From Archaeoglobus sp. (GTDB lineage Archaea; Halobacteriota; Archaeoglobi; Archaeoglobales; Archaeoglobaceae): 40,185 nt of DNA. The position numbers and the translations under genes are program-made. The notes under the pieces are model-generated. The model did not search any database. It saw only the letters and a program-made list of their open reading frames with translations, and was not told where the DNA came from. Positions 16,843 to 24,989 of the stretch are shown in pieces (within the stretch, counting starts at the first letter, position 1; every line of letters begins with the position of its first letter). Where the stretch lies: the NCBI RefSeq assembly GCF_017656475.1, contig NZ_JACDNT010000018.1, positions 1-40,185 of the forward strand, in the 5' to 3' direction.

Positions 16843-17013
16843 TCAGTGGGTAACTCTATTTTTTAATTCCTCCTCGAATCTTTTTTCTATTAGTTTTACA
16901 TCTGTACCTCTTTCAGGTTCGAATATACACACCGTGTCGTCGGGATCTATGAACCTTGCCAGTTCTTCAAAATTTATTCTCAAATTTTCCAATATTTTCT
17001 TAACTCGGCTCAT
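16843..17013 (-). CDS. Small hypothetical protein (56 residues)
   Basis: A 56-residue reading frame on the minus strand beginning MSRVKKILENLRINFEEL and ending at TGA. It has a balanced, charged composition and two likely helices around a short strand (DDTVCIFEPERGTDVK). Codon use looks like that of the neighbours. The ATG is preceded by AGATGTGATAGT, a weak ribosome-binding match, and by TATA-like AAATATTAAG about 33 bases upstream. It is divergent from the DUF22-like gene. No family was recognised. Confidence 0.55.
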   Translation of the reverse strand: MSRVKKILENLRINFEELARFIDPDDTVCIFEPERGTDVKLIEKRFEEELKNRVTH

Positions 17014-17068
17014 ACTATCACATCTTTCATATCTCTTAATATTTGTACTATGTTTTCTTATTTAAATG

Positions 17069-17078
17069 TTATGCATAA
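17069..17078. promoter_or_regulatory. Perfect 10-bp palindrome TTATGCATAA
   Basis: This palindrome sits between the divergent 56-residue gene and the DUF22-like gene, 20 bp upstream of a TATA box (17098-17107) and surrounded by A/T-rich DNA. It could be a repressor or activator binding site. Confidence 0.35.
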
Positions 17079-17097
17079 TATATTTGTGCACCAAAGA

Positions 17098-17107
17098 TTT
17101 ATAAATA
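17098..17107 (+). promoter_or_regulatory. TATA box of the DUF22-like/Usp operon
   Basis: ATTTATAAAT, with the preceding purine-rich CCAAAG, is centred about 26 bases upstream of the ATG at 17128. That is the expected spacing for an archaeal leaderless promoter. Confidence 0.65.
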
Positions 17108-17127
17108 ACATTTACACAAATTCTATT

Positions 17128-17601
17128 ATGCAAGTGGATGTAACTTACTGGAAGGACAAAATTGGGGGAGAAGCGGTCAAGAAATCTGTGAAAGTTGAAC
17201 CTTATGGTTACCGTCTAACCAACATTGCTGAATGGAGAATATTAGTGGCTGCAGAGGATGTTGAGGTTAAAGCATTCGAACCTGCAGTCATCGAAATTGA
17301 AAAAGTTGTTATTCCGAAGAACACGATAGTATCACCTCTGAGCATTATGAGACATGCCTTAGGAACTGTTATTGATGTTTTTCAACCCGGTGAACCCAAA
17401 AAAGTTGAAGACGAGAAGATTATAACTGCTGTGGTATTTCTGCCGGTGATAAGCGGAAGAGTTGAAAGAGGGGAGCTTGTAGGAGTTATAAACGTCAGAT
17501 ATGTGAAAACAAGCGCTCTTAAAAGACTGAAAGAAGCTATCGTGAAGGAGTTGGAGGAGGCCAGGTGGGTCCCGGATAAAGGTGGAATGGTTTTTGAGTA
17601 G
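17128..17601 (+). CDS. DUF22-like conserved archaeal protein
   Basis: A 157-residue protein resembling the archaeal DUF22 family by memory of its pattern: DVTYWKDKIGGEAVKKSVKV at the N-terminus and VIPKNTIVSPLSIMRHALGT in the middle. It looks beta-rich, without membrane spans or recognisable catalytic motifs. The ATG at 17128 fits the TATA box 26 bases upstream; the longer frame from 17050 includes that box and is rejected. It precedes a Usp gene by 19 bp, a probable two-gene operon. Function is unknown. Confidence 0.65.
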   Translation: MQVDVTYWKDKIGGEAVKKSVKVEPYGYRLTNIAEWRILVAAEDVEVKAFEPAVIEIEKVVIPKNTIVSPLSIMRHALGTVIDVFQPGEPKKVEDEKIITAVVFLPVISGRVERGELVGVINVRYVKTSALKRLKEAIVKELEEARWVPDKGGMVFE

Positions 17602-17620
17602 GCAATACAAAGGGATTCCT

Positions 17621-18085
17621 ATGACAGAACGCAGGAGAATACTCGTCGCAACAGACGGATCTGAGTATGCTAAGAAGGGACTGGAGTATGCTGTTAGTTT
17701 AGTTGGGGATGGGGGAGAAATACTGCTGCTTCATGTTGTTCCGTACGAGTTCGACCCAACGACCTCCTTCTGGAAAACACCTCAAGCTGAAGTATTGGAT
17801 AAAAAATATCTAAAGAAACTACGTGAGGAAGCGGAAAGATTACTGGAAGATGAAATTAAAGAGCTTGAAGTCAGGATTGGGAGCATCCCATCTGAAATTA
17901 AAATCATACCAGTAGTTGAGTTTGGTGAACCGTCCGAAAAGATACTAGAGGTTGCGGAGAAGTCTAAATGTGATCTAATTGTCTTGGGAGTTAGAGGAGG
18001 CAGTTCCTGGAAAAAGAAGTTATTGGGAAGCGTTTCCAATAATGTTTTAGAGCGTGCAAAGATACCAGTTTTAGTAATCAGATGA
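17621..18085 (+). CDS. Universal stress protein (UspA family)
   Basis: A 154-residue Usp-fold protein. It begins TERRRILVATDGSEYAKKGLEYA, the standard first strand and helix. The nucleotide-binding motif VLGVRGGSSWKKKLLGSVSN (G-2x-G-9x-G-S) suggests ATP binding, and it ends KIPVLVIR. The ATG at 17621 is chosen because family resemblance begins there, after AGGGAT at ribosome-binding distance. An upstream frame overlapping the DUF22-like gene is unlikely. It is the second Usp gene in 3 kb and shares the LGVRG and LGS motifs with the first. Confidence 0.9.
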   Translation: MTERRRILVATDGSEYAKKGLEYAVSLVGDGGEILLLHVVPYEFDPTTSFWKTPQAEVLDKKYLKKLREEAERLLEDEIKELEVRIGSIPSEIKIIPVVEFGEPSEKILEVAEKSKCDLIVLGVRGGSSWKKKLLGSVSNNVLERAKIPVLVIR

Positions 18086-18149
18086 TCCAGAATTGTTGCA
18101 GTCCGTGAATGTAGAGGCTCGCTCATGAACATAAAACTTTATCCAAAAA

Positions 18150-18989
18150 TTAAAACACCTTAACCAAAAACTCCCTCTCCTTTTCACTGCAAAACTCAAA
18201 GAGGTCGAGGTAGACGTCGAAGTGGTCTCCCTCCACCTTGATAACCTCAGAATTCTTTGTCATCTCTGCAGCCTTCAATGTGGCTTTTGTAGGAGTTATC
18301 CCGTCTTTCTCCGCAACAACGTAAAGAACGGGGCACTTGATTAATCTCACCCTAGTTATGGGCCTGTAACGAACGATACTCAGAGCAATTCTTGCTGGTA
18401 CTGCATTGAACCACTCCACTCTCTCCGGTATGATATAGGAGTACTTCTCAGCCTCGCGAGAACTCATGAACGCAAAACTACCTTCAGAGCTGAAAATCGG
18501 GACGTAGTTAACTCTGCCACCAACAGAGAGGATTTTGTCTGCAATACCTGAGAGAGTTAGCCGCAATACGTTCTTAATCCCGGCAGCTCTTGCAACAGCT
18601 AAGCCATCGACAAATGGTACCTGAGAAACGATGGCATCAACGTCCATCTCTGATGCCAATGTCAAAACATGTCCACCGCTGAACGATGTTCCCCAGAGGG
18701 CAATTTTATCGTATCCTATACCTCTGGCAAACTCGATTGCATTCCTCCAGTCCTCAAGCTGCGATTTTATGTCAATAAGCTGCCTTGGCCAGCCATCACT
18801 TTCCCCAAAAAAGCGGTAGTCGAAAAGGAGAACACCAAAATCATGCGCAAATTTTTCTGCGTACGGTATGAGAGATTCTTTAACAGCTCCGAAACCATGG
18901 GCCATCACAACGCATTTGTCTTTACCTTCGTAATGGAGAGTTGCAATTTTCATCTTTCCCGATTCTATAAAGGTCTTTTGAGGAGTCAT
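18150..18989 (-). CDS. Alpha/beta hydrolase family protein
   Basis: A 279-residue alpha/beta hydrolase. The oxyanion segment is VVMAHGFGAVKES, the nucleophile elbow is GTSFSGGH (Ser nucleophile), the acid is probably in VVAEKDGITP, and the catalytic His is in EGDHFDVY near the C-terminus. LFDYRFFGESDG is typical of acetyl-xylan-esterase or dienelactone-hydrolase-like members. The substrate is not known. The gene stands alone, in tail-to-tail order with the Usp gene. Confidence 0.87.
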   Translation of the reverse strand: MTPQKTFIESGKMKIATLHYEGKDKCVVMAHGFGAVKESLIPYAEKFAHDFGVLLFDYRFFGESDGWPRQLIDIKSQLEDWRNAIEFARGIGYDKIALWGTSFSGGHVLTLASEMDVDAIVSQVPFVDGLAVARAAGIKNVLRLTLSGIADKILSVGGRVNYVPIFSSEGSFAFMSSREAEKYSYIIPERVEWFNAVPARIALSIVRYRPITRVRLIKCPVLYVVAEKDGITPTKATLKAAEMTKNSEVIKVEGDHFDVYLDLFEFCSEKEREFLVKVF

Positions 18990-19212
18990 TGGCTTTGTGT
19001 AATCCTACATTATTAAAATGTTTACTTTGGGCTGGTTCGGGTCACAGATTATTGAACCTTATGACGGTGAGCTGCTGAGAAGTGTGAGGATGCTGCATTC
19101 TAGGAAATAAGCTTGATGTGACCAGAATGGGGCCTCAGGTCTCGGCATAAAAGGTTAAGAATTCAGAATCAGCATTTACCACCAAAACGTTTAACTTTAA
19201 AGCAAAGCAAAA
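18990..19212. other. 223-bp intergenic region
   Basis: No gene was accepted here. A 30-residue plus-strand frame (19018-19110) begins after TATTAAAATG but is too short to support without comparison. The right part (19171-19200, A/T-rich) may include a terminator for the leftward scpB gene. Confidence 0.35.
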
Positions 19213-19707
19213 TCACTCAAAGAAGCTCTTCAAAGCCTCCTTAATTTTTTCAGGCTCAGAGGATTGGAGGCCGAAATAGGTAGCAAACTCCTCTGTTGTT
19301 GTCAGAATTGTTGACCTTCCCTTTTTCTCGGCCTTTACTAGACCTCTCTCCTGCAATTTCTTTACATGGTCGTAGCATTTGTTTCCTCTTATCTTAGCAA
19401 GCTTTGCAAGAGTTATCGGTTGCTTTGAGGCTATGACGGCAAGAGTTCTGAGAGTTCCCCTGTCAAACTCCCTTACGGTGTATTTTTCTACGTAATCGGC
19501 ATACTGTGGCTTAACTCTCATAAGGTACTTTTCTCCAACCTTAATTATCTCGATGGATGTATCACGGGACTCGTAATCGCTAATGAGCTCACCAATTGCA
19601 TTGAGAATCTCAACTTTGTCCTTCCCCGTAACCTTTCTAAGCTCTTTAATATCGACAGGTTCGGATGAAGAAAAGAGGATTGCCTCTATGATTTTTTTTA
19701 GTTCCAT
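19213..19707 (-). CDS. scpB: Condensin subunit ScpB
   Basis: A 164-residue ScpB homologue with two winged-helix domains: an N-terminal KKIIEAILFSSSEPVDIKEL, typical of the family, and a second domain with YTVREFDRGTLRTLAVIASKQPITLAKLAKIRG, which fits the ScpB signature. ScpB binds ScpA and helps the SMC complex to bridge its heads. The length is close to bacterial ScpB, slightly shorter at the C-terminus. The gene is 5.9 kb from scpA and on the other strand, so SMC-ScpA and ScpB are not co-transcribed here. Confidence 0.9.
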   Translation of the reverse strand: MELKKIIEAILFSSSEPVDIKELRKVTGKDKVEILNAIGELISDYESRDTSIEIIKVGEKYLMRVKPQYADYVEKYTVREFDRGTLRTLAVIASKQPITLAKLAKIRGNKCYDHVKKLQERGLVKAEKKGRSTILTTTEEFATYFGLQSSEPEKIKEALKSFFE

Positions 19708-19826
19708 AAATGGATTGGGATTCTTTTATTTTTAAGTTTTAGCTCAAACAAATTTGAACTTCAGAATTTGTCCTTAGATACCACATATACAAATAGGATT
19801 ATTTAGGAAAATCGGTGAGATTTTTT

Positions 19827-20174
19827 ATGAATGTAATAATTCGAAGGGAAGGTGAGGGGGAGGTTGTAGAGGGGAGAGGGTTTAAACACATAGTAAAGGC
19901 CAGAACGGAAAGAATGGTAGTCATTCTGACTGAAATGGAGCCTGGAGCAGAAACCGATTTCTACGAGCACGAAGGTGAGGAGTTCAGGTTTGTGCTCTAC
20001 GGGAAGCTTGAGTGCAATGTCGGAGGTTTTGTTTACGAGCTGGGGTGGAGAGACTCAATGCTTCACTCATCAGCACTTCCACACAAAGTTAAGAACATCG
20101 GAAAGGAGAAGGCTATATACCTGACCGTTTGCTCTCCACCGAGTGATGTGCTAAGCGAGGAAGGATACTTTTAG
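19827..20174 (+). CDS. Cupin domain protein
   Basis: A 115-residue single cupin barrel. Motif 1 spans TDFYEHEGEEFRFVLYGKLE, with H and E ligands in the HEGEE pattern, and motif 2 has HSSALPHKVKNIGKEKAIYL. It probably binds a metal or small ligand; no more specific role is evident. ATG at 19827 is preferred over GTG at 19815 because GGTGA (19814-19818) lies at ribosome-binding distance. It is monocistronic. Confidence 0.78.
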   Translation: MNVIIRREGEGEVVEGRGFKHIVKARTERMVVILTEMEPGAETDFYEHEGEEFRFVLYGKLECNVGGFVYELGWRDSMLHSSALPHKVKNIGKEKAIYLTVCSPPSDVLSEEGYF

Positions 20175-20392
20175 GGGGTAATTTTGGGACAAAATTCTTA
20201 GATCCAATCCCTTGAGGATTTTGACATAAGCTCTCTGCCCAAAATGTTTCTTCAAAACCTTTGGCGGGAGTTCCCAAGGTGATACTTCTTCCTGTACTCA
20301 ACCCTCACCTCATCCAGAACCAAAGCCTATCCTTACAAGGTTGGACTAGAGTCGCGAGAATAACAAAAAAGATGGTTTAAAAAGTAAAAAAA
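20175..20392. other. 218-bp region with possible decayed coding sequence
   Basis: On the minus strand a short protein-like run (VRVEYRKKYHLGN, near 20260-20305) continues in another frame as KGFEETFWAESLCQNPQG. This suggests a frameshifted remnant, perhaps of a transposase or other lost gene. The family was not recognised. The right end (20370-20392) is A-rich and may hold the terminator of the leftward RuBisCO-like operon. Confidence 0.3.
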
Positions 20393-21706
20393 TCAAAGCT
20401 GAAGAGCCTTCAAAAGCTCCTGCAGGTTGTTCTCTTCAGCATACTTTCTCAAGTCTGCATAGCCTTTCATTGCTGCATCTATGGCCTGTCTGAAAGCCCT
20501 TGCACCTGCAGCGGGCCCATCAGGATGTGCATGAATTCCACCTCCTGCAGCAACGACGAAGTCTTTACCGAGCGTGCTGACGAGTTTTGGAACCATGATT
20601 GGTGCTATGCCACCAGAAGGCATCGGGAAGCATGGTTTTATGTCGTAGAATGGATACCTGTGCTGCTTCGCAACCTCGATATACTTCTCCTCCATCATCG
20701 GTGCTTTGCCGTAAGGTGCGGGATAGACAACTATGTCCGCTCCAGCAAGTCTCGGTAGCTTTCCTAATATAAGCGTGCTCCTTACTCCAGAAGTTGGCGA
20801 GACGTAATACGCTCCAGCAACGTCCATGTGAGCCATTATCGGGACTTTTATGCTCTCGTCCTCAGCCAGAGCCCCCAACACTGGAAAGCCTGTGGCGAGG
20901 TAGTTGACCAGCAAGCAGTTAGCCCCAAGCTCAATCGCCTTCTCAGCATTCTCAAGAACTTCCGGGATGTCAGCTGTGACGTTTACCGCATAAAGCGTCT
21001 TCTCTCCCTTTTCCTCATCAGCCCTGTCAATCGCCTCCATGAACTTTGGAACCCTTTCTTCGATTCTGTTGAAGTCCGGATTTGCCAGCAACTCGTCGTC
21101 CTTTATGATGTCAACCCCACCTCTCGCCACCTCATATGCAAGCTTTGCACCGAGGTCTGGTGGGGAGTAGACGTCTGGCTTGATCATGTTGTTGAGCAGC
21201 GGGCGATCTTTGACTCCGAGCACCTCTCTTACACCCTCGATACCGAACTTTGGACCCTTAAATCCCTTAACGAATTCCTTGGGAAATCTTAGGTCGAGGA
21301 GCTTGAGCTTCGGTGCCATCGATATGTTTCCAACGACAGTTGAGAAGAGCATGGAAAGTCTGCTTCCCATGTTTCTCCATGGGAAGGCTATCTGTACGAT
21401 GAAGCTTCTCCACTCAACATCCTGAGGCACCATAATCTCGTAATCGGGAACCTCATACACGCCCACAACCTTCGCGACATGCTTTCTCCTCACCTCTGGC
21501 GTTTCTCCCGGTACTGGCAGCCATGTGCCCGTGCTCTGCTCCAAGGCGAGAACCTGACTGATTTCAAAAGGATTCATCCCTTTCGGGAAAGACATGTAGT
21601 ACGTCCCGATAACGTATTCATCCGGATCAACGCCTTCAGGCAGAGCTTCGGGGTTTGCCTCCGGATGCTCAAACTTCTGGAACCTCAGTTTGACGCCAAG
21701 CTGCAT
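20393..21706 (-). CDS. RuBisCO-like protein (form IV type)
   Basis: A 437-residue homologue of the RuBisCO large subunit. The carbamylated-lysine motif survives (GGVDIIKDDE, K202), as do K176, H293, K334 in PYGKAP, S364-G365-G366 and the phosphate-binding G388-G390. The second lysine of KPK is aspartate (KPD, D178), and loop 6 is PYGKAP, unlike true carboxylases. The pattern GKLPRLAGAD...YPAPYGK resembles the enolase-type RuBisCO-like proteins of methionine salvage. The protein probably catalyses an enolisation or isomerisation, not CO2 fixation. The substrate is unknown. The gene lies 4 bp behind a saccharopine-dehydrogenase-like gene. Confidence 0.85.
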   Translation of the reverse strand: MQLGVKLRFQKFEHPEANPEALPEGVDPDEYVIGTYYMSFPKGMNPFEISQVLALEQSTGTWLPVPGETPEVRRKHVAKVVGVYEVPDYEIMVPQDVEWRSFIVQIAFPWRNMGSRLSMLFSTVVGNISMAPKLKLLDLRFPKEFVKGFKGPKFGIEGVREVLGVKDRPLLNNMIKPDVYSPPDLGAKLAYEVARGGVDIIKDDELLANPDFNRIEERVPKFMEAIDRADEEKGEKTLYAVNVTADIPEVLENAEKAIELGANCLLVNYLATGFPVLGALAEDESIKVPIMAHMDVAGAYYVSPTSGVRSTLILGKLPRLAGADIVVYPAPYGKAPMMEEKYIEVAKQHRYPFYDIKPCFPMPSGGIAPIMVPKLVSTLGKDFVVAAGGGIHAHPDGPAAGARAFRQAIDAAMKGYADLRKYAEENNLQELLKALQL

Positions 21707-21710
21707 TCTA

Positions 21711-22937
21711 TCACCCCAGAGCCGGAAAAACTTCCTTGAAATCTATTTCCCTCCTTCCACTCTCATCCTCAACCTCCACTATGAGGGGGATTCTTTCCAC
21801 TCCCATTGCCTGCAGAATCTTCTGGGCAAGCTGTAAAGCGTCGATTGGATCAATGCAGGCCTCAGGAGGCATCACTCCTGCTCCATCAACCTTTCCCAAA
21901 CCCATAAGCATCGCTCCTATCGCAGCCGGAATGCCGGTTCCTTCTCCCATACCCATTCCTCTCGAAGCGAGGGAGAAGTAGTACCTCTTCACCTCTCCTC
22001 CCTTCCTGCCTCTTACAGCAACCGTCACACAGCCCATTGGCTCCGTAATACCAGCCTTCTTCAGTAACTCCTCTCTCTTAGACAGTATGAACGCCACCGC
22101 AAACTCTAAGGGATCGACTGTCTGTTCTCCAACTTTGATTGGTGGCGAAGAGGTCATGCTGATTCTCACAAGAGTTTTGATAAGCTCAGCGTATTCAGGA
22201 GGGAGAACAAGGCCGAGATTCGTCACCCTCTTCACACCCTTGATGTACTTCGGTAGAGTTATGGTTTCTGGATGGGGATACGCGTAAACCCAGTACTTTC
22301 CAATGAGCGGAAACTCGAACTCTTCTTCCAAGGCCTTTCCGCTCTCTTCAAACAGCCTCACAGTCCTAAACTCACCATCCAAAAACACGGGAATTTCCAT
22401 CTCCATTGAATGTATGCGGTGCTTCACAACTGCTGCCCCTTCTGTAGCCTCTCCTCCGTGGGCATGGTAGATGTCTATCGCCTCGGTTTCATCGAAGAGG
22501 TGGAGGGCGGCATACTTTGCCAGCAAATTGGCCAGGCCAGGAGAGCTTCCCATACCAATAACAGCCTTAATTCCAGCCTTTTTGGCATCATCATCCATTT
22601 TTAACTGCTCTACTGTGGCATCGTAATCATCGCAGATGTCCACATAGTTAACCCCCGCCTTAATTGTCGCACTCAACAGCTTGGGCCCGTACTCGTAGAA
22701 GGGACCGACACAGTTCAGCACGACATCAAAATCTTTGATAATTCCGGAAACTTCGTCCACATTTCCGGCATCGCATTTAAGGGCTTTACTCTCATCAAGC
22801 TGACAAACGCTGGCAGCTCTTTGAGCATTTTCTTCGCTCACATCTGCAACGTAGAGCTCTGAGAAAATGCCCGACCTGCTGAGGATCATTGCAGCAGTTG
22901 TGCCGACTGTTCCACAACCCAAAACAACACATCTCAT
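21711..22937 (-). CDS. Saccharopine dehydrogenase-like oxidoreductase
   Basis: A 408-residue protein with an N-terminal Rossmann domain (VVLGCGTVGTTAAMIL, acidic D in VADVS) and the saccharopine dehydrogenase-type fold, with the conserved LNCVGPFYEYG and YVDICDDYD motifs. It probably uses NAD(P)H to act on an imine, enamine or related compound. It need not make lysine; many homologues act in other pathways. It is the first gene of the operon with the RuBisCO-like gene, only 4 bp apart, which suggests consecutive chemical steps. The C-terminal part has an unusual Gly/Met-rich stretch (SRGMGMGEGTGIPAAIGAM). Confidence 0.85.
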   Translation of the reverse strand: MRCVVLGCGTVGTTAAMILSRSGIFSELYVADVSEENAQRAASVCQLDESKALKCDAGNVDEVSGIIKDFDVVLNCVGPFYEYGPKLLSATIKAGVNYVDICDDYDATVEQLKMDDDAKKAGIKAVIGMGSSPGLANLLAKYAALHLFDETEAIDIYHAHGGEATEGAAVVKHRIHSMEMEIPVFLDGEFRTVRLFEESGKALEEEFEFPLIGKYWVYAYPHPETITLPKYIKGVKRVTNLGLVLPPEYAELIKTLVRISMTSSPPIKVGEQTVDPLEFAVAFILSKREELLKKAGITEPMGCVTVAVRGRKGGEVKRYYFSLASRGMGMGEGTGIPAAIGAMLMGLGKVDGAGVMPPEACIDPIDALQLAQKILQAMGVERIPLIVEVEDESGRREIDFKEVFPALG

Positions 22938-22994
22938 AGGGCTGACTTCATGTCAGCAAATATAAAGATTTTGATTTAAAGTTAAAGATACTAC

Positions 22995-23774
22995 TTAGAC
23001 GTTTCCAAATGCCGGGATTGCCTTTACACCATATTTTTCGCAGATTTTATTAATCCTCTGGCTCAATTCTTTCCAGTCTGTCTTAGCTGCTTTTTCTGCC
23101 ATTTCCGCTACAAATCCGCTCTTCATAAACCCCTTCACTCTGAACTTATCATAATAGAGTGAACTGCTTGTTTTACCTGCAATCTCAACAATCTCTTCAA
23201 TTTCTTTCTCATCTACGCCTGGAATTACGGGGCCCATGAAAATCCAGGTCCTGACACCCTCATCGCTCAACCTTTCAAGCGCTCTAATCCTTCTTTGCGG
23301 AGAGGGGGCATAAGGTTCAATTTTCCGTGCAAAATCTTTGTCCAACATTGTAATGGTGAAGCCCACATCCACGAGATTTAGGTTCTGGCTAAGAAGATCC
23401 ATATCTCGGAGAACAAGATCGCTTTTAGTCTGGATTCCGACCTTACAACCGTTTATCAACAATATTTCCAGAATTCTCCTTGTAAGCTCTTCCTCCTTCT
23501 CCAAAGGCTGATAGGGGTCAGTCATAGTGCTCAAAACGACTCTCCCACTCGGTCTCCTCCTCAACTCCTTTCCAAGAACCTCCGGGATGTTCTCCTTGAC
23601 GATTACAACGCTTCCCCAGTTTTCTCCAACCTCTTTCTGGCAATAGCTGCGGGCGTAGCAGTAAATGCAGCCGTGTGTGCAGCCTGTGTACGGGTTGATG
23701 GTAAAGTCCACACCCGGCAGGTTGCTCCTGCTTAAAGCCCTTCTGACACTCTTTCTTATCACCCGAACTCCCAT
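22995..23774 (-). CDS. Radical SAM protein, spore-photoproduct-lyase-like
   Basis: A 259-residue radical SAM enzyme with the cluster motif C32-xxx-C36-xx-C39 (GCTHGCIYCYARSYC). It has the overall pattern of the COG1533 group, which includes spore photoproduct lyase and relatives: NPYTGC, then STMTDPYQPLEKEEELTR and MGPVIPGVDE. It cleaves SAM to a 5'-deoxyadenosyl radical; the substrate is unknown. The gene overlaps nreA by 16 bases (23759-23774) and is probably translated with it, which gives a hint of a DNA repair link. Confidence 0.85.
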   Translation of the reverse strand: MGVRVIRKSVRRALSRSNLPGVDFTINPYTGCTHGCIYCYARSYCQKEVGENWGSVVIVKENIPEVLGKELRRRPSGRVVLSTMTDPYQPLEKEEELTRRILEILLINGCKVGIQTKSDLVLRDMDLLSQNLNLVDVGFTITMLDKDFARKIEPYAPSPQRRIRALERLSDEGVRTWIFMGPVIPGVDEKEIEEIVEIAGKTSSSLYYDKFRVKGFMKSGFVAEMAEKAAKTDWKELSQRINKICEKYGVKAIPAFGNV

Positions 23775-24931
23775 AGCGTCCTCTGCCTCCTGGCTTTAAC
23801 GAGATTGGATGCTTTTATCCACCTCTCCACGCCGAGATGGGAGTGTTTGTTTACGAAACTGAGAGCATCTTCGAGTGTTTCAAATTCATAGTAATTGCCG
23901 GAGTACATTTTTCTCAGCATCTCCCTCACGAACCACACTCCGATTGGAACTTTGAATCCAGGATATATTTCCCTCCAGACTATTGCTGTCGCCTGCCTCC
24001 TTATCCGTCTCAGATACTCCGATGTGGCCAGCCTTGATGAATAGTAGCACCCCCCGAGCTTTGCGTATGATGTTCTTCCGAAGAATCCCTCGCTGTCGGT
24101 AAGAACACCAACCCTGCGGGTTCTGTTCCACGTAGTGTCTGGGTACCAAGCCTCTCCCCACTCGTAGCTCCAGGGAAAGGGGCAGAGGATGGCCATGAAC
24201 AGGTTCTTGGTCTCTTTTAGGATGAAGACTCTGTATTTGTCTATGGTCTCGTACTGTTTTATTTCTTCGATAATTTTCTTAGAGAGGGTGTCGTCTACTG
24301 CAGTGATAGCCCACCTCGTAGGAACGAGCTTTCTTTTAACTCCGAGAGTCCCGGCAGAGAGCAGTTTTTGAATGTGGGACACAGCTATGCCCTTCTCGTA
24401 TAGATAGCTAATAGCCTCAACAGCCCTCATATCGGTGTCGTAGTATGCTTTCTCAACTGCTTTCGGTGGAGGGGGTGTGGAGTAAATCTTCACACCTTTT
24501 GCAGGAGCTGATGCTCCAAAAGGCGGGAGAATATCGTCGAAATGTGTTCTGGCTGCTGGAGGCTTGGCTAGGTTCACCTCAACGTCAACTGGCCTGTCGT
24601 AGAGGCACATCTCCTGTATTGTCTCCAGCTTGTCGTACCTCACATCGGCCTTAAACTGGGCGAGAATCATCGAGTAGCGGTATTCGAGGATTCTATCAAT
24701 TGGCATCTCAGACCACATCTCCGGTGTGTCATAAGCTCTGGTGTCTCCTACAACCGGAGGCACTGCCGGGCAAACCCTCACCTTCGGATAGCCATACCTA
24801 CCGACGAAAAGTGAGGGTGGGGACGAGCCGAACACCTCATTTTCCACCTTAATTTGCGGTCTGAACACCGGAAGTAGCGGACAGGTTTTTCCCGAACATC
24901 TCATCCTGCCCCTGCACTCTATGCAGTCCAC
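23759..24931 (-). CDS. nreA: DNA repair protein NreA
   Basis: A 390-residue member of the archaeal Nre family, linked to DNA damage repair and known from Haloferax and Archaeoglobus studies. An N-terminal zinc cluster is visible (C3, C6, C12, C17 in CIECRGRMRCSGKTC). The core carries PPAARTHFDDILPPFGASAP, among the family's typical blocks. The extreme C-terminus, QRTLWEFG (residues 383-390), is a PIP box (QxxLxxF), so the protein probably binds the PCNA sliding clamp. The following radical SAM gene overlaps its end, which suggests joint expression. Confidence 0.9.
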   Translation of the reverse strand: MDCIECRGRMRCSGKTCPLLPVFRPQIKVENEVFGSSPPSLFVGRYGYPKVRVCPAVPPVVGDTRAYDTPEMWSEMPIDRILEYRYSMILAQFKADVRYDKLETIQEMCLYDRPVDVEVNLAKPPAARTHFDDILPPFGASAPAKGVKIYSTPPPPKAVEKAYYDTDMRAVEAISYLYEKGIAVSHIQKLLSAGTLGVKRKLVPTRWAITAVDDTLSKKIIEEIKQYETIDKYRVFILKETKNLFMAILCPFPWSYEWGEAWYPDTTWNRTRRVGVLTDSEGFFGRTSYAKLGGCYYSSRLATSEYLRRIRRQATAIVWREIYPGFKVPIGVWFVREMLRKMYSGNYYEFETLEDALSFVNKHSHLGVERWIKASNLVKARRQRTLWEFG

Positions 24932-24989
24932 AGATTTAGTTCAGCTTAATAGTTGAAAAGGGTGATGGTGTTTTGGTTTGGATGTGGAT

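Noticed and set aside
19018-19110. A 30-residue plus-strand frame after TATTAAAATG
   Set aside because: Too short to support without conservation, and no recognisable features.
20393-21706. A true carbon-fixing RuBisCO
   Set aside because: The second lysine of KPK is replaced by Asp, and loop 6 differs from true carboxylases. No phosphoribulokinase or other related gene is nearby.
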